A stretch of DNA of 64,000 bases from Branchiostoma lanceolatum (GCF_035083965.1 NC_089738.1:8520734-8584733), one strand, 5' to 3'. Numbered from the stretch's first letter, positions 33,303 through 46,564 are shown. Numbers and translations: made by a program. Notes: generated by a model from the letters alone, not told the origin.

Positions 33303-36300
33303 TTATATTGGCTTCTTGCAAATGAAGCGAAACTTGAAGCGGCATTTATCGTCGTTCCACTGTCCGGGAAGGCCGCGGACAGGTCCAGACTGTCAGAGTA
33401 TAAATGACATATGCATTAATAGGTGTGATAAAGATAACTATTGCTTTATTTGTTTACATTTCCTAGACTCCTAACGCTGGCTTTCTACAAAAAGACTTAC
33501 AGCTGAAATGAATTTGAATGATTTTACTGAAAGAAAACCGTGAGACAAAAATATGAAAGCATGAAAACTTTCACTGTAACATGCCCAAAACCTACCTACC
33601 TAGGAGGGGACAAGGTAGACCTGGCACTAGATACAAAAAATGTTTAATTGCATCACCTAGGAAAGCCGCCAGAAGGGGCTAAATCTAATGTCTTTCATAG
33701 GTAACAACCTATAATCACACCATCATCGGCAAACACACTGACTTTCATAACAATCCATAGTAGTTTCTTGAGTACTCGAGTCATGCTGTTCAACAACAAA
33801 CACTAACACACGTACACGTCGATACAAACAACAAAACGTCTCCAAGAGCAGAGCCTTGTCAATGGTGGTCATTAAGCCGGCGTCACAATTCATGCGAGCG
33901 TCGGCCGAATTTGTAGATCGCCCGAAGCTCGCCGAATTTCAAAATCGCCCGAGCGTCGGCCGTATCTTCCAATGAAAATCTCGGGTGACGTCCGTTCAAC
34001 ACTAAAAGCTAAAAATCCCCCATGAGATGGTACCATCTCTTGGACATGGACGAAGTCAGAAACGACTAACCTACTAAATGCCAATATTTGGATCAACTTT
34101 GATTTCTTAAAATCGTCCGAAGCCCGCGTTATCGACCGGACGTCGGCCGCACTTCGGCCGAAAATACCCTTTTGGAGCTCGCCGACAAGTCGGCCGAGCT
34201 GAATTCTTGATTTGTGACGGGGGCTTAAAGACGAATAAAAATAGGAGCACAAACCTTAGAGTACATACTGCCGCACTTCTCTGCCGGTGACCAAAGCCAA
34301 TTTTTGTGGTTGTTTGGTTCACCCGGTGCCCAGTTAGTGTAGCTCACACGTGATCCATCCGTCCAAAGTATCTCATTTTTGTGGAGGTCATTTAGTCCAA
34401 TCCAGACATGTTCACTGGGGGCTGCAGATAAAAGTTAGAATTCTAAGATTCTCAAAATCTAACCTGTGCCACAACAAAGTGGGAAAAATCCCCCAGGCCT
34501 TCTCTATAACAGACTTTAACATGTTCAAATCGACCAATCATTTAGGAAACGAGGTCTTACAAAGATATGATGTGACAATTGATCGAAGGTTCAATGAAGT
34601 CCATAGGGCCAGACAAATGACCATTTTAACCTGAAGACGGCTATAGTTGTGATAGCTAAAAGATTTGTTACGTTGATGAAGGTTAGACATCCAGGTAATA
34701 AGATACGCCAAAAATAGTTACTCTAGCAACTGGATAAAATTTTAAAAAAAACAGTCAGACGTTTCAGATAGCATTCGCTATCTTTCGTCAGTGACTAAGG
34801 ACTGTTAGAACTAGGTTTTTATGCCAAACCTCTGAATAGATATATTAATGAAGTAAAAACAATTTCAGATGGTTCAAAGAATAGCAAGTTAAGACAAGGT
34901 TGTATGCTTAATGAATCAATTAGCTCTTGTTGTTTTAGGAGCTAATGTTGCTCGTCGGGGGGGGGGGGGTAGCGCGTTGTCCCAAGTGCCTGAAAGTTGG
35001 ATGCGTAGACCTCCTCCTAAAAGATTTGTGTTTTCACTTTATCTCCAAGGGAGTGACGTCTTGATTTTGGAGTGTCTGTCTGTCTGTCTTTCTGTCTGTC
35101 AGTGGGAGAAACGTAACGTTGGAGTACACCACTGAAAAAAGTTAGCATCACCCACCGCGGTAGATGAGTTTTGTGATGAACTCATTTTCGCTGCGGTCTC
35201 TGATAGAAACCAGAGTGGCCCCACTCTGAGTGCACAGTACGCTCGCTTCAAACCAGGGGACGTTTTCTTCTCTCAAGATGTAGCAGTGGTTCTTATACTT
35301 GGTCCATCCAGTCATACATGGCGCTGTGATAGAAATTGTATAGTTGTAGAAGATGATCATAAGCAAAGAAAGCTAGAATGTTCCATCCATATCTATCATC
35401 AGGTGGCTAAGCTAGGACTATATAAAGGTGTAACTCAAAAATACCGCATTTCATTGGTTCATATCAGTGTGGAACTGTGAACGTATCTACGGCACGATAA
35501 CACAAACACAAAATTGAATGCTGTACTCATACACTTATGAATATCAATATTGCTTACCACTGGTTGACGGAGTTTCGTCGGAGGTGGTCAAGGTAATAGC
35601 GGTATTTGTCAAGGTCATAGCAGTGGTTGGCAAGGTCACGGCGATTGTTTGCAAGGTCACTGCGGTGGTTGGCAATGTCAAAGTGGTGGCTGTAAGTCGG
35701 AAAAAATGCAATCGGTCTAAGCAGTTTTTCTCAAAAAGTTCTTCTCAAAATCAAAATGGAAATAAAGCAGAATCAAATGTAACCTTTGACCAGGGATGTA
35801 CTAGCTACAGAGATGGCAACATTAATCCAGTCGTCATTTTGCATATTGCTTACCTGCGGTCATTGACAAGGTCTCAGCGGTTGTTGGGAAGGCAACGGCG
35901 CTACATGTATTTGTCCAGGTCACATCGGTGATTGGCAGGGTCGACGTCACAGCGGTTCCAGTGGTAGTGGGTGATTCGTCGTTTGGGTTGATAAACCATG
36001 GGGTACCTGATGCATTCAAGGTCGTCCCAGTCACAGTGGAGAGTTGACTCTCTGGACCATGTGCCCCCTACAAATAGAACAGACACATACCTTTACATGC
36101 AGGCAGCATGTACACGATCAAAAAAAATTAACATCATCTGATTATCAAACTGTTTCCGAATGACTCTGTGGATTATGTTTGAGCATGTTATGTTTTTTTT
36201 CTATGATTGTGATATTGTAAAACCCGTACGGTTAGAAGTAGAAAAACTTCATTGTATCAAATATGAAAGTAGATTATCATTAGTCGTACACGATATCATT

Positions 36301-38291
36301 CTTGGTTACAAACTTCACAAAATTTACAAATCTCACTATATCAACCTAATCCCTACTACTTGGGAAGTACATAATTATCAAGTACAAATATGGAAAATAC
36401 AAGGGAAACGTTGTTATATTGTTTGAAAATGAATGTATTCTGAGAATTTTGAAGTAATACTTGATGTATGAAGTAACATTTGAATGTAAATAAAGGCAAT
36501 GGGAAGTTTAAAAAGATGTTATAGATGGCACTGAGATTTCTTTCTAAGGTCAATAAGGTTCAATCACATACCTTCAATATAGTTACGAGACGAGGTGTCA
36601 GTACTGCCAGTACTGCAACTGATGCTATCCCCAGGAGTCCAAAACCCAGTGTAAGCCGGCAGACTTTGCTGGACTTAGCCATAGCCAATATTTCTACGGC
36701 ACGCTCTGAAATATATAAAACGGTGACGATTTATTTACACCCCACATAATTTCAAAGGATGAAATTAATGTATAGATTTAGATCACGTTACCATTCCTGC
36801 ATTATCATGTCTTAAAACTAACAAGCAACTGATTATTCATTATCTATATATTCATTTATATATTCATTTACACGTGCTCGGGGAAGAAAAAAGCCATGAT
36901 GGCTTATACAAGGTCTTCCCTCATCTAGATTTTAAAAAAAAATAACATAAATCTAACAATTCTTACCATAATTATAATAGTAAGTGATAACAATAACAAT
37001 ATGACAACAAATCAGACAATAATAATAGTAGCAAAATGCTGACAAAATAGTAATTGGTTGCATGTAGAAAGTACATATCAAATCATAGCATAACTTGATA
37101 CTGAAATAATAGAGATTAACACAGAGTCCATCTCAGTTAACAAAAACATAAGCAAAAATAACCTAAATCTAACAATTTATGACAAATTTATAATGATAAG
37201 TGATAACAATATCACAACAAATCAGACGATAATAATAGTAACAAAATGATGACAAAAATAATAGTTGATTGCATATAAAAATTGAATATTAAATCATAGC
37301 ATATTAACTCAATACTGAAATAATACAGATTAACACAAAGTCCAAAGATGGTCCCATCAATAGATTTCGAAAGAGCATGTATAACCATAACAGAAAATCC
37401 TTACTCTACATCAAATTAATACGCAAAGTAATAGTTATTATAAAGAAACTAGTTGAATTATATCAATACAATAAATAGTACTAGAGATGAACAGAGTAAC
37501 AACCTACATGGCCGTCAAATTAAACATAGCAATTATTATCATAAGACACAGAGCATAAATATAATTGCCACGATAATAGCAGCAACAAGAACAGCAGCAA
37601 TGATAAATCAGTTCTAAGGTTTTGCGATAATAGTTTTGGCTGAATCGACTATAATATCCATTTTCATATTCTCTCTGCAAAGATGCAAGATGAAAAAAAT
37701 GTTCTCTATTCATTTGGACCCCTGAAACCCAGACATATTACCACTAGCTACAGCGGCTTCCTAACTGATCCATATATATGGCCTTGTTAGGGAGTAGCTT
37801 ATGTAAGCTGACACGGCTGAAAACACGTATTTGGCAGTTTGCATTTTTTTACCTTTTCCCTGCTGCCTAACACTAATAGGAAACGGGGTGCCAAACGGCT
37901 ACTATAGTGTGCAAACGGTAAAATTGTTTTATTACCGTCATATAATTGTTTGCCGAATTTTGCGTGTGATTCGAATTTTAGATTTTCATTTAATATTGTA
38001 CATTGACCTACCTCTTGCCTTGTAGAAAAAACTGACGTCCTCTGCTGCTTTCTTGCATTCGTGCGGATCCCCCGGTTGGTCGCTTGTCTCATTACCGTCG
38101 GAGCACGGCTCCACCCTCTCGGGGGGAAACGCCACTACATGGTCCTTCACTCGGAGAAATGTACGAAGTGTAGGCCCATCTTTGCCAAGCTCTAAATAGG
38201 TGTGAGGATCAGAAGTGACCGAAGCATCATCATCACCAGAAGCGGCACCATCGGGGACAGTGGGTGTCTCTTCAATGGTGGATGTCTCCAT
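33303..38291 (-). CDS. C-type lectin gene D (type II membrane lectin, EPN/WND)
   Basis: Exons: 38012-38291 (cytoplasmic tail), 36572-36705 (membrane segment), 35854-36067 and 35558-35689 (two stalk exons), 35156-35323, 34255-34421 and 33303-33389 (lectin domain). All phases join, giving 393 residues. The start is ATG at 38289-38291 (METSTIEETPTV); the frame runs upstream from a GTG that I do not use. The tail has PHTYLEL, a YxxL motif. The hydrophobic anchor is LTLGFGLLGIASVAVLAVL. The long-form CTLD has C-x3-GW..Y..HCY, WIGL, EPN (GEPNNH) and WND, the residues that bind Ca2+ and mannose/GlcNAc-type sugars. The product should be a surface lectin with its domain outside. This gene alone has two stalk exons. 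Ligand and cell type are unknown. Confidence 0.85.
33876..34224. mobile_element. TTAA-flanked inverted-repeat element in intron of lectin D
   Basis: The ends GCCGGCGTCACAATTCA and (inverted) GCCCCCGTCACAAATCA match well, and both sides have TTAA (33872-33875, 34225-34228). TTAA target sites are the mark of piggyBac-like elements. It ends about 30 bp from the donor of exon 34255-34421. Confidence 0.65.
36940..37350. repeat. Two tandem copies of a ~210-bp AT-rich unit in intron 1 of lectin D
   Basis: AATCTAACAATT, AAGTGATAACAATA and CAACAAATCAGAC appear in the same order near 36950-37030 and 37165-37240. Confidence 0.7.
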
Positions 38292-38802
38292 TTTTCGTTG
38301 ATCTTCTTCTGGCACTATCTCCGAGTTGGCCAGTTCTACTTATTAAAAACAAAAGTCACTTGTTACACAATTGTTACAGATCCATCTACATAACATGAAT
38401 AGCAGCAACAGAAAACAATGTGGAACAGCAGACAGAAAATACCTGACATCTCACATTCTATCTATAGTTTAGCAACGTATTTATAACATCTATCGTACTA
38501 ATAACAGCGTCGAGGCGTTCTTGAAATGTGTTTTTCGAGCTAGGTGTTTCATCAACGCTTTATCTCCGCTTAATACATGTAGTATATTTGCAATATCTTA
38601 ACAGATTTGATATGTAAATAACAGGTTCATCAAAGCTAAAATCAAATGTTCTAAATATCGTAGCACTTTTCCGTAGTGGGTCTCAGAAAAATACATACGA
38701 GCAAAACAACTTTTGCCGGTAAGATTCAGAATGTGTGTGTGTTTTTTTTCAGGGACAAAAACCCATTCTCTCTCCAGAAATGCGTGGTGCATGAACTAAG
38801 TA

Positions 38803-39110
38803 TTTGGGGTCGTGTGGTCTAACGGCAGGGTGTTTGGCCCAGAATCCTGTCATGTCACCGATCTTGTGCCCTTGAGAACGACTTCTAACACAATACATCT
38901 CACCTCAACTCACTTCACTCAAGTGAAAATGAGTTCCTAGCTTCGGTTAGGGACGTCCCTCCGACAGTATGTTAACTGGAGTCCCGTTTAAGGAGAGCCA
39001 CACCTCGAGCACGTTAAAGAACCCGCAATACTTATCAAAAAGACTAGGAGTCTGTCTAAGTGTGAGTGGATCAAAGTATATGGTGTAGATAGGCTACAGA
39101 ATCATCAATA
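38803..39110 (+). mobile_element. tRNA-derived SINE
   Basis: The head GGTCGTGTGGTCTAACGGCAG is an A-box-like tRNA segment shared with 50030-50250; here the B box has decayed. The body contains GAGCACGTTAAAGAACCC, a string typical of invertebrate SINE bodies. Confidence 0.6.
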
Positions 39111-39482
39111 AGCAATTTGGTAGCCTTAAAAGGAAAGAAAGAAAAAGAAAGAAAGAAAGAAAGAAAGAAAAAGAAAAAAAGAAAGAAGTAAGCCACAAAG
39201 TACGTCATTTGTATAGGCTAGTAATTTTCAAAAAGTGTGCATAAAGCTGACAATAGAATATGAATCTATGAGTAGTTACATATTACAAGTGGCCTTGTCT
39301 GGCCTCAGACGACCCTAAACGTTACTACATATTTAAAGCAAATACAGTATTACATGGTGCTTTGAAAGTCACAACAAATTTGACGAGTTACACAAACTTA
39401 GGTTCTATGAGGACATCACAATAGGAAGCACAGAGAGATGATGCGGATACAGACAGTAAGAAATACAAACAAACAGACATAC

Positions 39483-39580
39483 CTTTAGTCAGTTTGCCCT
39501 CATGTCGACATGACAAAGCTGTGACGCGTGTCCAACCTGCAACTGTGGTCACTGTGTATTAATTGCGCATGCGTTATAAA
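39483..39580 (-). promoter_or_regulatory. Putative promoter and 5' untranslated exon of lectin D, copy 1
   Basis: The minus strand has TTTATAACGCATGCGC, then a conserved ~95-bp stretch ending ACTGACTAAAG followed by the donor GTATGTC. Related copies end at 40352, 42327 and (upstream of lectin C) 49334. An acceptor before AACTGGC at about 38337 would join it to the coding exon. Confidence 0.45.
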
Positions 39581-40351
39581 ATCACTACACTCATTCCAAA
39601 TCTGTTGAATAAATGCAGGATACAATGCAAAATATAATTGGGCAAACCTACGTAACACATTGCGCCCACACGAGTTATTTTGTTGACATAATGCCGCCAT
39701 TGTGATTATTATCCATGTGTTAGTTGATCATAAAATGTGTTCATTATTTGGTGTCCTGATTTGTATGATTGGCAGCAAAAAATGTTAATATTGAGCTCAT
39801 CAATCATGAGTCAGCTGCATACACACTCGTTTTTATAATTACTCCGTGTTGGATATGTTGGACATTTGATAATTTCTGATACACGCTTGCATAATGTAAC
39901 TTTCAGTTTCAATGTTGACAACACATAACCATCCCACTAATTTTTCGAAACCTGTTCCCTGATATAGACTATGTTGGAAGTGTTATCAATGAATCAGAAT
40001 CATCAATAAGCAAATTTAGTAGCGTCAAAAAGAAAAAGAAAGAAGTAAGCCACAAAGTAAGGATTTTGTATAGACAAGTGATTTTCAAAAGTGTGCACAA
40101 AGCTGATAACAGAATATGAATCTATGAATAGTTACATATTACATGTGGCCTTGTCTGGCCTCAGACGACCCTAAACGTTACTACATATTTACAGCAAATA
40201 CAGTATATGTATCTATATGTATTTATGACTTTGAAAGTCACAAGAAATTTGACAAGTTTCACAAACTTAGGTTCCATTGAGACATCACAATAAGAAGCGC
40301 AGAGAGATGATGCGAATACAGACAGTAAGAAAAACGGACAAACAGACATAC

Positions 40352-40450
40352 CTTTAGTCAGTTTGCTCTCATGTCGACATGTCTAAGCTGTGACGCGTGT
40401 CCAACCCGCGACTGTGGTCACTGTGTATTAATTGCGAATGCGTTTTAAAG
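40352..40450 (-). promoter_or_regulatory. Putative promoter and 5' untranslated exon, copy 2
   Basis: Same layout as the copy ending at 39483, including the short ATG frames and the GTATGTC donor. Confidence 0.4.
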
Positions 40451-41110
40451 TCACTACACTCATTCCAAATCTGTTGAATAAATGCAGAATATAATGTAAA
40501 ATATGTATATATGACTGGTTTATTTGCAACACACATACCATCGCAGCCTTTCCTGGCTGAATAGGGGTATGAGACATAATTCATTAAAATTCATTCAATA
40601 ACTGTACACTTCTTACAATAACATTATAACACTACACTTCATAAAAAAACGTACAATACATTCAACAAGTCTACGCTAAAATGTATGGTAGTATCTCTAA
40701 ATATTGGGCGAATCTCATTGTACCTACGTAACGCGTACCGCCCACACAACACGTGTTATTTTGTTATGTTATGCTTGTTTACATAATGCCGTCATTGTGA
40801 TTATTATTCATGTGTCAGTTGATCATGAAATATGTTCATTTTTTGGTGTCCTGATTTGTATGATTGGCAGCAAAAAATGCTGTTGCTGAGCTCATTACGC
40901 ACACGTAAGCTGCATAGATATGCACTTTGTTTCTCTGTGCACTTTATGTTGGACAATTGCTAATTTCTGATACATGTTTCAATGTTGAAAACGCATAACC
41001 TTACCTACTAAGTTTTCGAAACCTTTCCCCTGGAATGGATTCTGTTGAAAGTGTTATATGATAGATAGAAGCTTCGTTTACCTGATTTTCTCCTGAATCA
41101 TCTATGTCGA

Positions 41111-41296
41111 ATGAAAAACCAACGATTTAAGCCGTTCACAAAGTATATATTTGATCCTAGATCGATCATTATGAGGACATGGGAATCTACATATTGTCGT
41201 TGTACATGTATGCGTGATGCAAAGGTGTCATATATGGTTTGTGCATGGAACGAACATGGTGAAAGTATTGCAAATAAGTCACAAAACCCACGCTGA
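41111..41296 (+). other. 61-codon open frame, copy 1 of a duplicated pair
   Basis: It begins MKNQRFKPFTKYIFDP and ends ANKSQNPR. A second copy at 42832-43017 keeps ATG, stop and length with about 13 amino-acid changes and no indel. There is no signal peptide or known motif. It lies in the tandem duplication. It may be chance conservation after a recent duplication. Confidence 0.3.
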
Positions 41297-42326
41297 GGTG
41301 TCAGCTAAGGTAGCTGTCCGCAAACTAGAATGCAATGATACCATACAAGGCCAGGCGTGACCTGAAAAGTCTTCTCTGACTCATATTCATGAAGATATGA
41401 TAAACAAATAACACAATGCAGCTGAGTCGACATTCTCGGCACGTCAACAATGCTTAGATTCAAACAAATCTGAACGGTCTTATAAACAGATCATATTTCT
41501 TTCATCTCTCGCAGTTATGATTGATCTGACTGGTGATTAAACTGTTTGATTTTACCGAGTTGTGGCCTCGAATACGTAGATGGTAGTAGTCTACTGTGTT
41601 CTGCTGCTACAGTGGTAGAAAACGAAGCATACGTAGCTGGAAAGGACACAAATTCAATTCCATATATGTAGGTTCTGTATTACATTAGCATGTAACCTGT
41701 CTACAACATCATCTTTCATTTTTTGGTGTCCTGATTTGCATGATTGGCAGCAGAAAATGTTGCTATTGAGCTCATCACGCATGCGTCAGATGCATACACA
41801 TTCATTTTTTTCCATGTTGGATACGCGTTGGACAGTTGATAATTTCTGATACACGTTTGCATAATGTAATTTTCTGTTTCAATGTTGACAATGCATAACC
41901 ATTCCCACGAATTTTTCGAAACCCTATCCCTGATATGGACTCTGTTGGAAGTGTTATAAATGAATCAGAATCATCAATAAGCAAAGTTAGTAGCCTCAAA
42001 AAGAAAAAGAAAGAAGTAAGCCACAACTTACGGAATTTGTATAGACAAGTGATTTTCAAAATCGTGCACGGAGCTGATAACAGAATATGAAACTATGAAT
42101 AGTTACATATTACAAGTGGCCTTGTCTGGCCTCAGACGACCCTAAACGTTACTACATATATATTTACAGCAAATACAGTATATGTATCTATATGTATTTC
42201 CACGGTGCTTTGAAAGTCACAACAAATTTGACGAGTTTCACAAACTTAGGTTCCATGGAGACATCGCAATAAGAAGCGCAGAGAGATGATGCGAATACAT
42301 ACAGTAAGAAATACAAACAGACATAC

Positions 42327-42420
42327 CTTTAGTCAGTTTGCCCTCATGTCGACATGTCCAAGCTGTGACGCATGTCCACTGTGGTCACTCTATTGATTGC
42401 ACATGCGTTATAAAATCACT
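42327..42420 (-). promoter_or_regulatory. Putative promoter and 5' untranslated exon, copy 3
   Basis: Same layout as the copy ending at 39483, slightly shorter between the TATA-like string and the donor. Confidence 0.4.
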
Positions 42421-42831
42421 ACAATCTGTTGAATGAATGCAGAATATAATGCAAAATATTTGGCAAATCTCATTATACCTAGTACGTAACATATAGCACC
42501 CAGACAGCACATTTTATTTTGTTGACATAATGCAATCATTGTGATTATCATGCATGTGTCAGTTGATCGTAAGATATGTTCATTTCTTGGTGTCCTGATT
42601 TGTATTATTGGCAGCAAAAAATGCATGCTGTTGTTGAGCCCACACGTAAGCTGCATAGATATGCAATTTCTTTCTCTGTGCATTTTATGTTGGACAATTG
42701 TTAATCTCTGATACACGGTGTATAGTTTCAATGTTGACAACGCATAACCTTACCCACTAAGTTTTCGAAACATTTCCCCTGGAAGTGTTATATGATAGAA
42801 ACCTGATTTTCTTCTTCTCTATCTATGACGA

Positions 42832-43017
42832 ATGAAAAACCAAAGATTTCAGCCGTTCACAAAGTATATATTTGACCCTAGGGCGATCATTATGAGGACA
42901 TGGAAATCTACATATTGTCGTTGTACATTTATGCGCAATGAAAAGGTGTCATATATGGTTTATAAATGGAAAGAACATGATGACATTATTGCAAATAAGT
43001 CACAAAACACACGCTGA
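42832..43017 (+). other. 61-codon open frame, copy 2 of a duplicated pair
   Basis: It begins MKNQRFQPFTKYIFDP and ends ANKSQNTR. See 41111-41296. Confidence 0.3.
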
Positions 43018-43731
43018 GGTGTCAGCCAAGGTAGCTGTCTTCAATCTAGAATACAAAATACCATACACGGCCAGGCGTGACCTGAAAATTCTTCACTGAC
43101 TCATATTCATAAAAAAATTATAAACAAATAAAACAATGCAGCTGAGTCGACACGTCGGTACGTCAACAAATGCTTAGATTCAAAAGAACTGAGCGATCCT
43201 ATAAAAAAGATTATATTTCTTTCATCTCTCGCAGTTATGTTTGATCTGGTTGGTGCTTAAGCCTACTGATTTTACCAATTTGTGACCTCGTAGATAGTAG
43301 TAGCTGATGAAATTTTACCGGCAAAGGCCGTATTATGCCTCAAAACGTCGAAATAGGCCTTAAAACAGAGGTTTGGAGCGAAATTATCACTTTGAAATTT
43401 TTTTGTCTGGGAAAAGTCGGATTTGCATTGAAAACGACGTAGAACGGCCTAATAAGCTGTTCTAAGTCATTTGCAAACGATTCCGAGCGGTTTGGCGAGA
43501 AAAAAAGCCATAGTCTACTGTGTTCTGCTGCTAGAGTGGTAGAAAACGAAGCATACGTAGCTGGAAAGGACACAATTCAACTCTATATTTGTAGCTTGTC
43601 TATTACATTAGCATGTAACCTGTCTACATCATTTTTCATGTTTTGGTGTCCTGATTTGTATGATTGGCAGCCAAACATGTTACTATTGAGCTATATATAG
43701 AGAGAGATAGATAGATAGCTCAATAGTAAAA

Positions 43732-43733
<2 letters not shown>

Positions 43734-43810
<77 letters not shown>

Positions 43811-43812
43811 CT
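43734..43812. repeat. (GT)n microsatellite
   Basis: About 75 bp of GT with three GTGC interruptions. The long frames across it on the minus strand are artefacts. Confidence 0.95.
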
Positions 43813-44499
43813 GTGATTCTTGGTCTCTGGTTGATATATTTGCCATTAACATTGTTTCCACTTCTGTGTAAGTAAACATCAAATGCATTACAAGCAGCCG
43901 TACAATATGTCAAAATAGATAAGATGCTATTATCTTACAAGTGAACATTGTCTTACATATCCGTTTGCATGTCATTTCATGTCAGTGAAACATTTTTAAA
44001 ACATACATGTAAATTCCGACGTTTAAAGCGATAAAACAAATTGTACCTTGGGCTTTATAACAGGGCCCTGTGAACAAGACATAATTACAACTTCATCTTA
44101 AGAAATGTCGACTTGCATTATAAGTACACCAATTTTATACATAATATTGTGCCAAAAGCGTTACATTCAATCTTTCAATGTAGATGCTTAATCGACTTTC
44201 ATGTCTACACATTAAGCTTATGCAAATGATAATTACAATCTAATTACAAAGCTTGTTCTCCAGACTTGTGCTGCTAAAATTTACTTTCTTTAAAAAATTC
44301 TAGATTTACTTGGATCTGCTAGCTGCTCTTGCCAAGCACGCACACACATACTTTTCTCCCCTTCCAAAACTGTCACAAATAAAAACAAATACACAAATGA
44401 ATATTGAATATAGCATTGTGATATACTGTATTATGAACATCAACGGTACCATCTCAACTTCGAGCAATTCCGTCGAAGCAGATACAAGTTTAATTCCTT

Positions 44500-44936
44500 G
44501 TTGTCCCTCTATCTTATCAGACAATTGAATTGTGTATCAATACTAATAGAAACTACATAATGCCTCTTTAAACATACAATTGCCACTCTTTTTCTCAATC
44601 TAGCTTCTGACACTAGATATTGTTCTGGACCATTCTTATATAAGTTTCTTTGTCTTGTCCCTTTATCTTATTAGACAATTGAATTGTGTATTGATACTAA
44701 TAGAAACTACATAATGCCTCTTTACTGAACATATAATTGACACTCTTTTTCTCAATCTAGCTTCTCGACCATTCTTATATTGACTTCTTTGTCTTGTCCT
44801 TTTATCTTATTAGACAATTGAATTCTGTATTAACATATTAGAAACTACATCATGCTTCTTTAAAGATATAATGGCCAGTATTTTTCTAAATCTAGCTTCT
44901 GACACTAGGTTCTGGGCCATTCTTATATTGGCTTCT
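44500..44936. repeat. Three tandem copies of a ~145-bp unit just downstream of lectin C
   Basis: ATCTTAT(T/C)AGACAATTGAATT begins near 44512, 44666 and 44810. Each unit ends in TCTAGCTTCT and CATTCTTATAT. The last unit runs into the final coding exon of gene C, so its 3' untranslated end has been triplicated. Confidence 0.8.
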
Positions 44937-46533
44937 TGCAAATGAAGCTATGTTTTAGGTTGCATCCATCGTCGTTCCACTGTCCAAAACGGGTGGCTTC
45001 TGGCTGCAATAGTATAAAAGACATATACATTGAATTTCATTAATGGACAAAGTTGCTTTTGTTAGATTTCGATTTTCTTTAACTTTGTATCTTACAAACA
45101 AGACTTAACTTCGTATCTTCCAAACACCTTTAACGGCTGAGGTATCTTTATGGATGTTCTGCTGAAAGAAAACCGCAAGAAAAACTACCATAGCTGTGAC
45201 TTAGCAGCTGTGCTTTAGCTGACCATTCGTTATGGTATGAGCATGTTGACTCAAAATGCATGGCATATATTACCGAACAAAAAAGCTGCTAGGGGGGGGG
45301 GGGGAGAACCATACACAAAGTCTTCATTGAGAACATCAAAAGCTATCTGCCAACAAAAAATCTACACCATTGCATGTTCAGAACAAACGATATCAAAGAA
45401 CCGTTCTGCTGCAGTATCAAGGTCACACACCAAGAGGCCAAAAATTGACCTTGACCTTCGTCTTCCCAACACCTTGCCACCTGCCAAATATCATTAAAAT
45501 CCAGAGGTTCTAAAGTTATGCTGAAGCTAGAAACGAAAAAGAGAGGCTCCACGGCATCGCCTAGGAAATCCACCAAAATCCAATGTCTTTGAACGACCTA
45601 TAACCACATCATCATCATCATCAAACATACCAAATTTCCTAAAAATCCATAAACAATATCTTGAGTTATGCTGTACAATAACAAAACGAACACATAGTAC
45701 ATATCGATACAAAGAAACGTCTCCAAAAGCAGATGCTTGTCAGTGAAAGTCATAAAGACTAATCAAAATAGGAGCACAAACCTTAGCGTACATACTGCCG
45801 CACTTCTCTCCCGCTGACCAACGCCATCTTTTGTGGTTGTCTGGTTCACCTGGAGCCCAGTTAGTGTAGCTCACACGTGATCCATCCGTCCAAAGTATCT
45901 CATTTTTGTGGACGTCATTTAGTCCAATCCAGACCATCTCGCTGGGGGCTTCAGATAAAAGAATTTTTAGAACCTGTGCCCCCAAAAAATATAAAAATTC
46001 TCACCGACCTATAACAGCTAAGTTCCAATTGACTTATATTTTATCAAACGTGATCTAAAAACATAAAAAAAGGTAACGCAGTCATCATCAATGGCGGTGA
46101 AGCATGATGCTTTTTCAAGTAGCAAGTGGTAGTGCAATGTGGCTTCGCCACGGCTCGCGTTTTTGACCAAGCGCACCGGGTCAGCCATACTCGTCTTGAT
46201 AAGTGTGTTTGGTTCTTTTACCTGCAGAGGTCGCCGGCTTTACGTCACCATCCGAAATAACGAATGCAATTCCGTTCATTTCCGAGCCTAAGTCGACGCT
46301 AGGATCGAGTTCGGGTCCCAATATGTACGGAATTTGAACCAGATCGCAAAGCAGTGGGCTTGCGTCACCGCTTGCCACAGGAACGTAATAATCGATCGAA
46401 TGATCAAGGAAGTCCATAGGGTCAGACAAATGGCCATTCCAACCTGACGAAGGCTATAGCTATAGTTGCGATAGCCAAAAGATCTGCGTTTTTAATTCAT
46501 CCTCAAGAGATCAACGCATAGAATTACTTGAGG

Positions 46534-46564
<31 letters not shown>

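Larger units (their letters stand above)
39100..43700. repeat. Nested tandem duplication upstream of lectin D
   Basis: The string GGTGTCCTGATTTG(T/C)ATGATT recurs near 39750, 40842, 41718, 42590 and 43642, and once more near 49590 upstream of lectin C. The segment beginning TGGCCTTGTCTGGCCTCAGA recurs near 39290, 40146 and 42118. Units are about 0.9-1.1 kb and diverged by point changes and small indels. Each of the first, second and fourth sub-units holds a putative 5' exon. Confidence 0.8.

Noticed and set aside
38292..38315. Longer start for lectin D (reading from a GTG)
   Set aside because: The codon is GTG; the first ATG (38291) aligns with the METS start of gene C.
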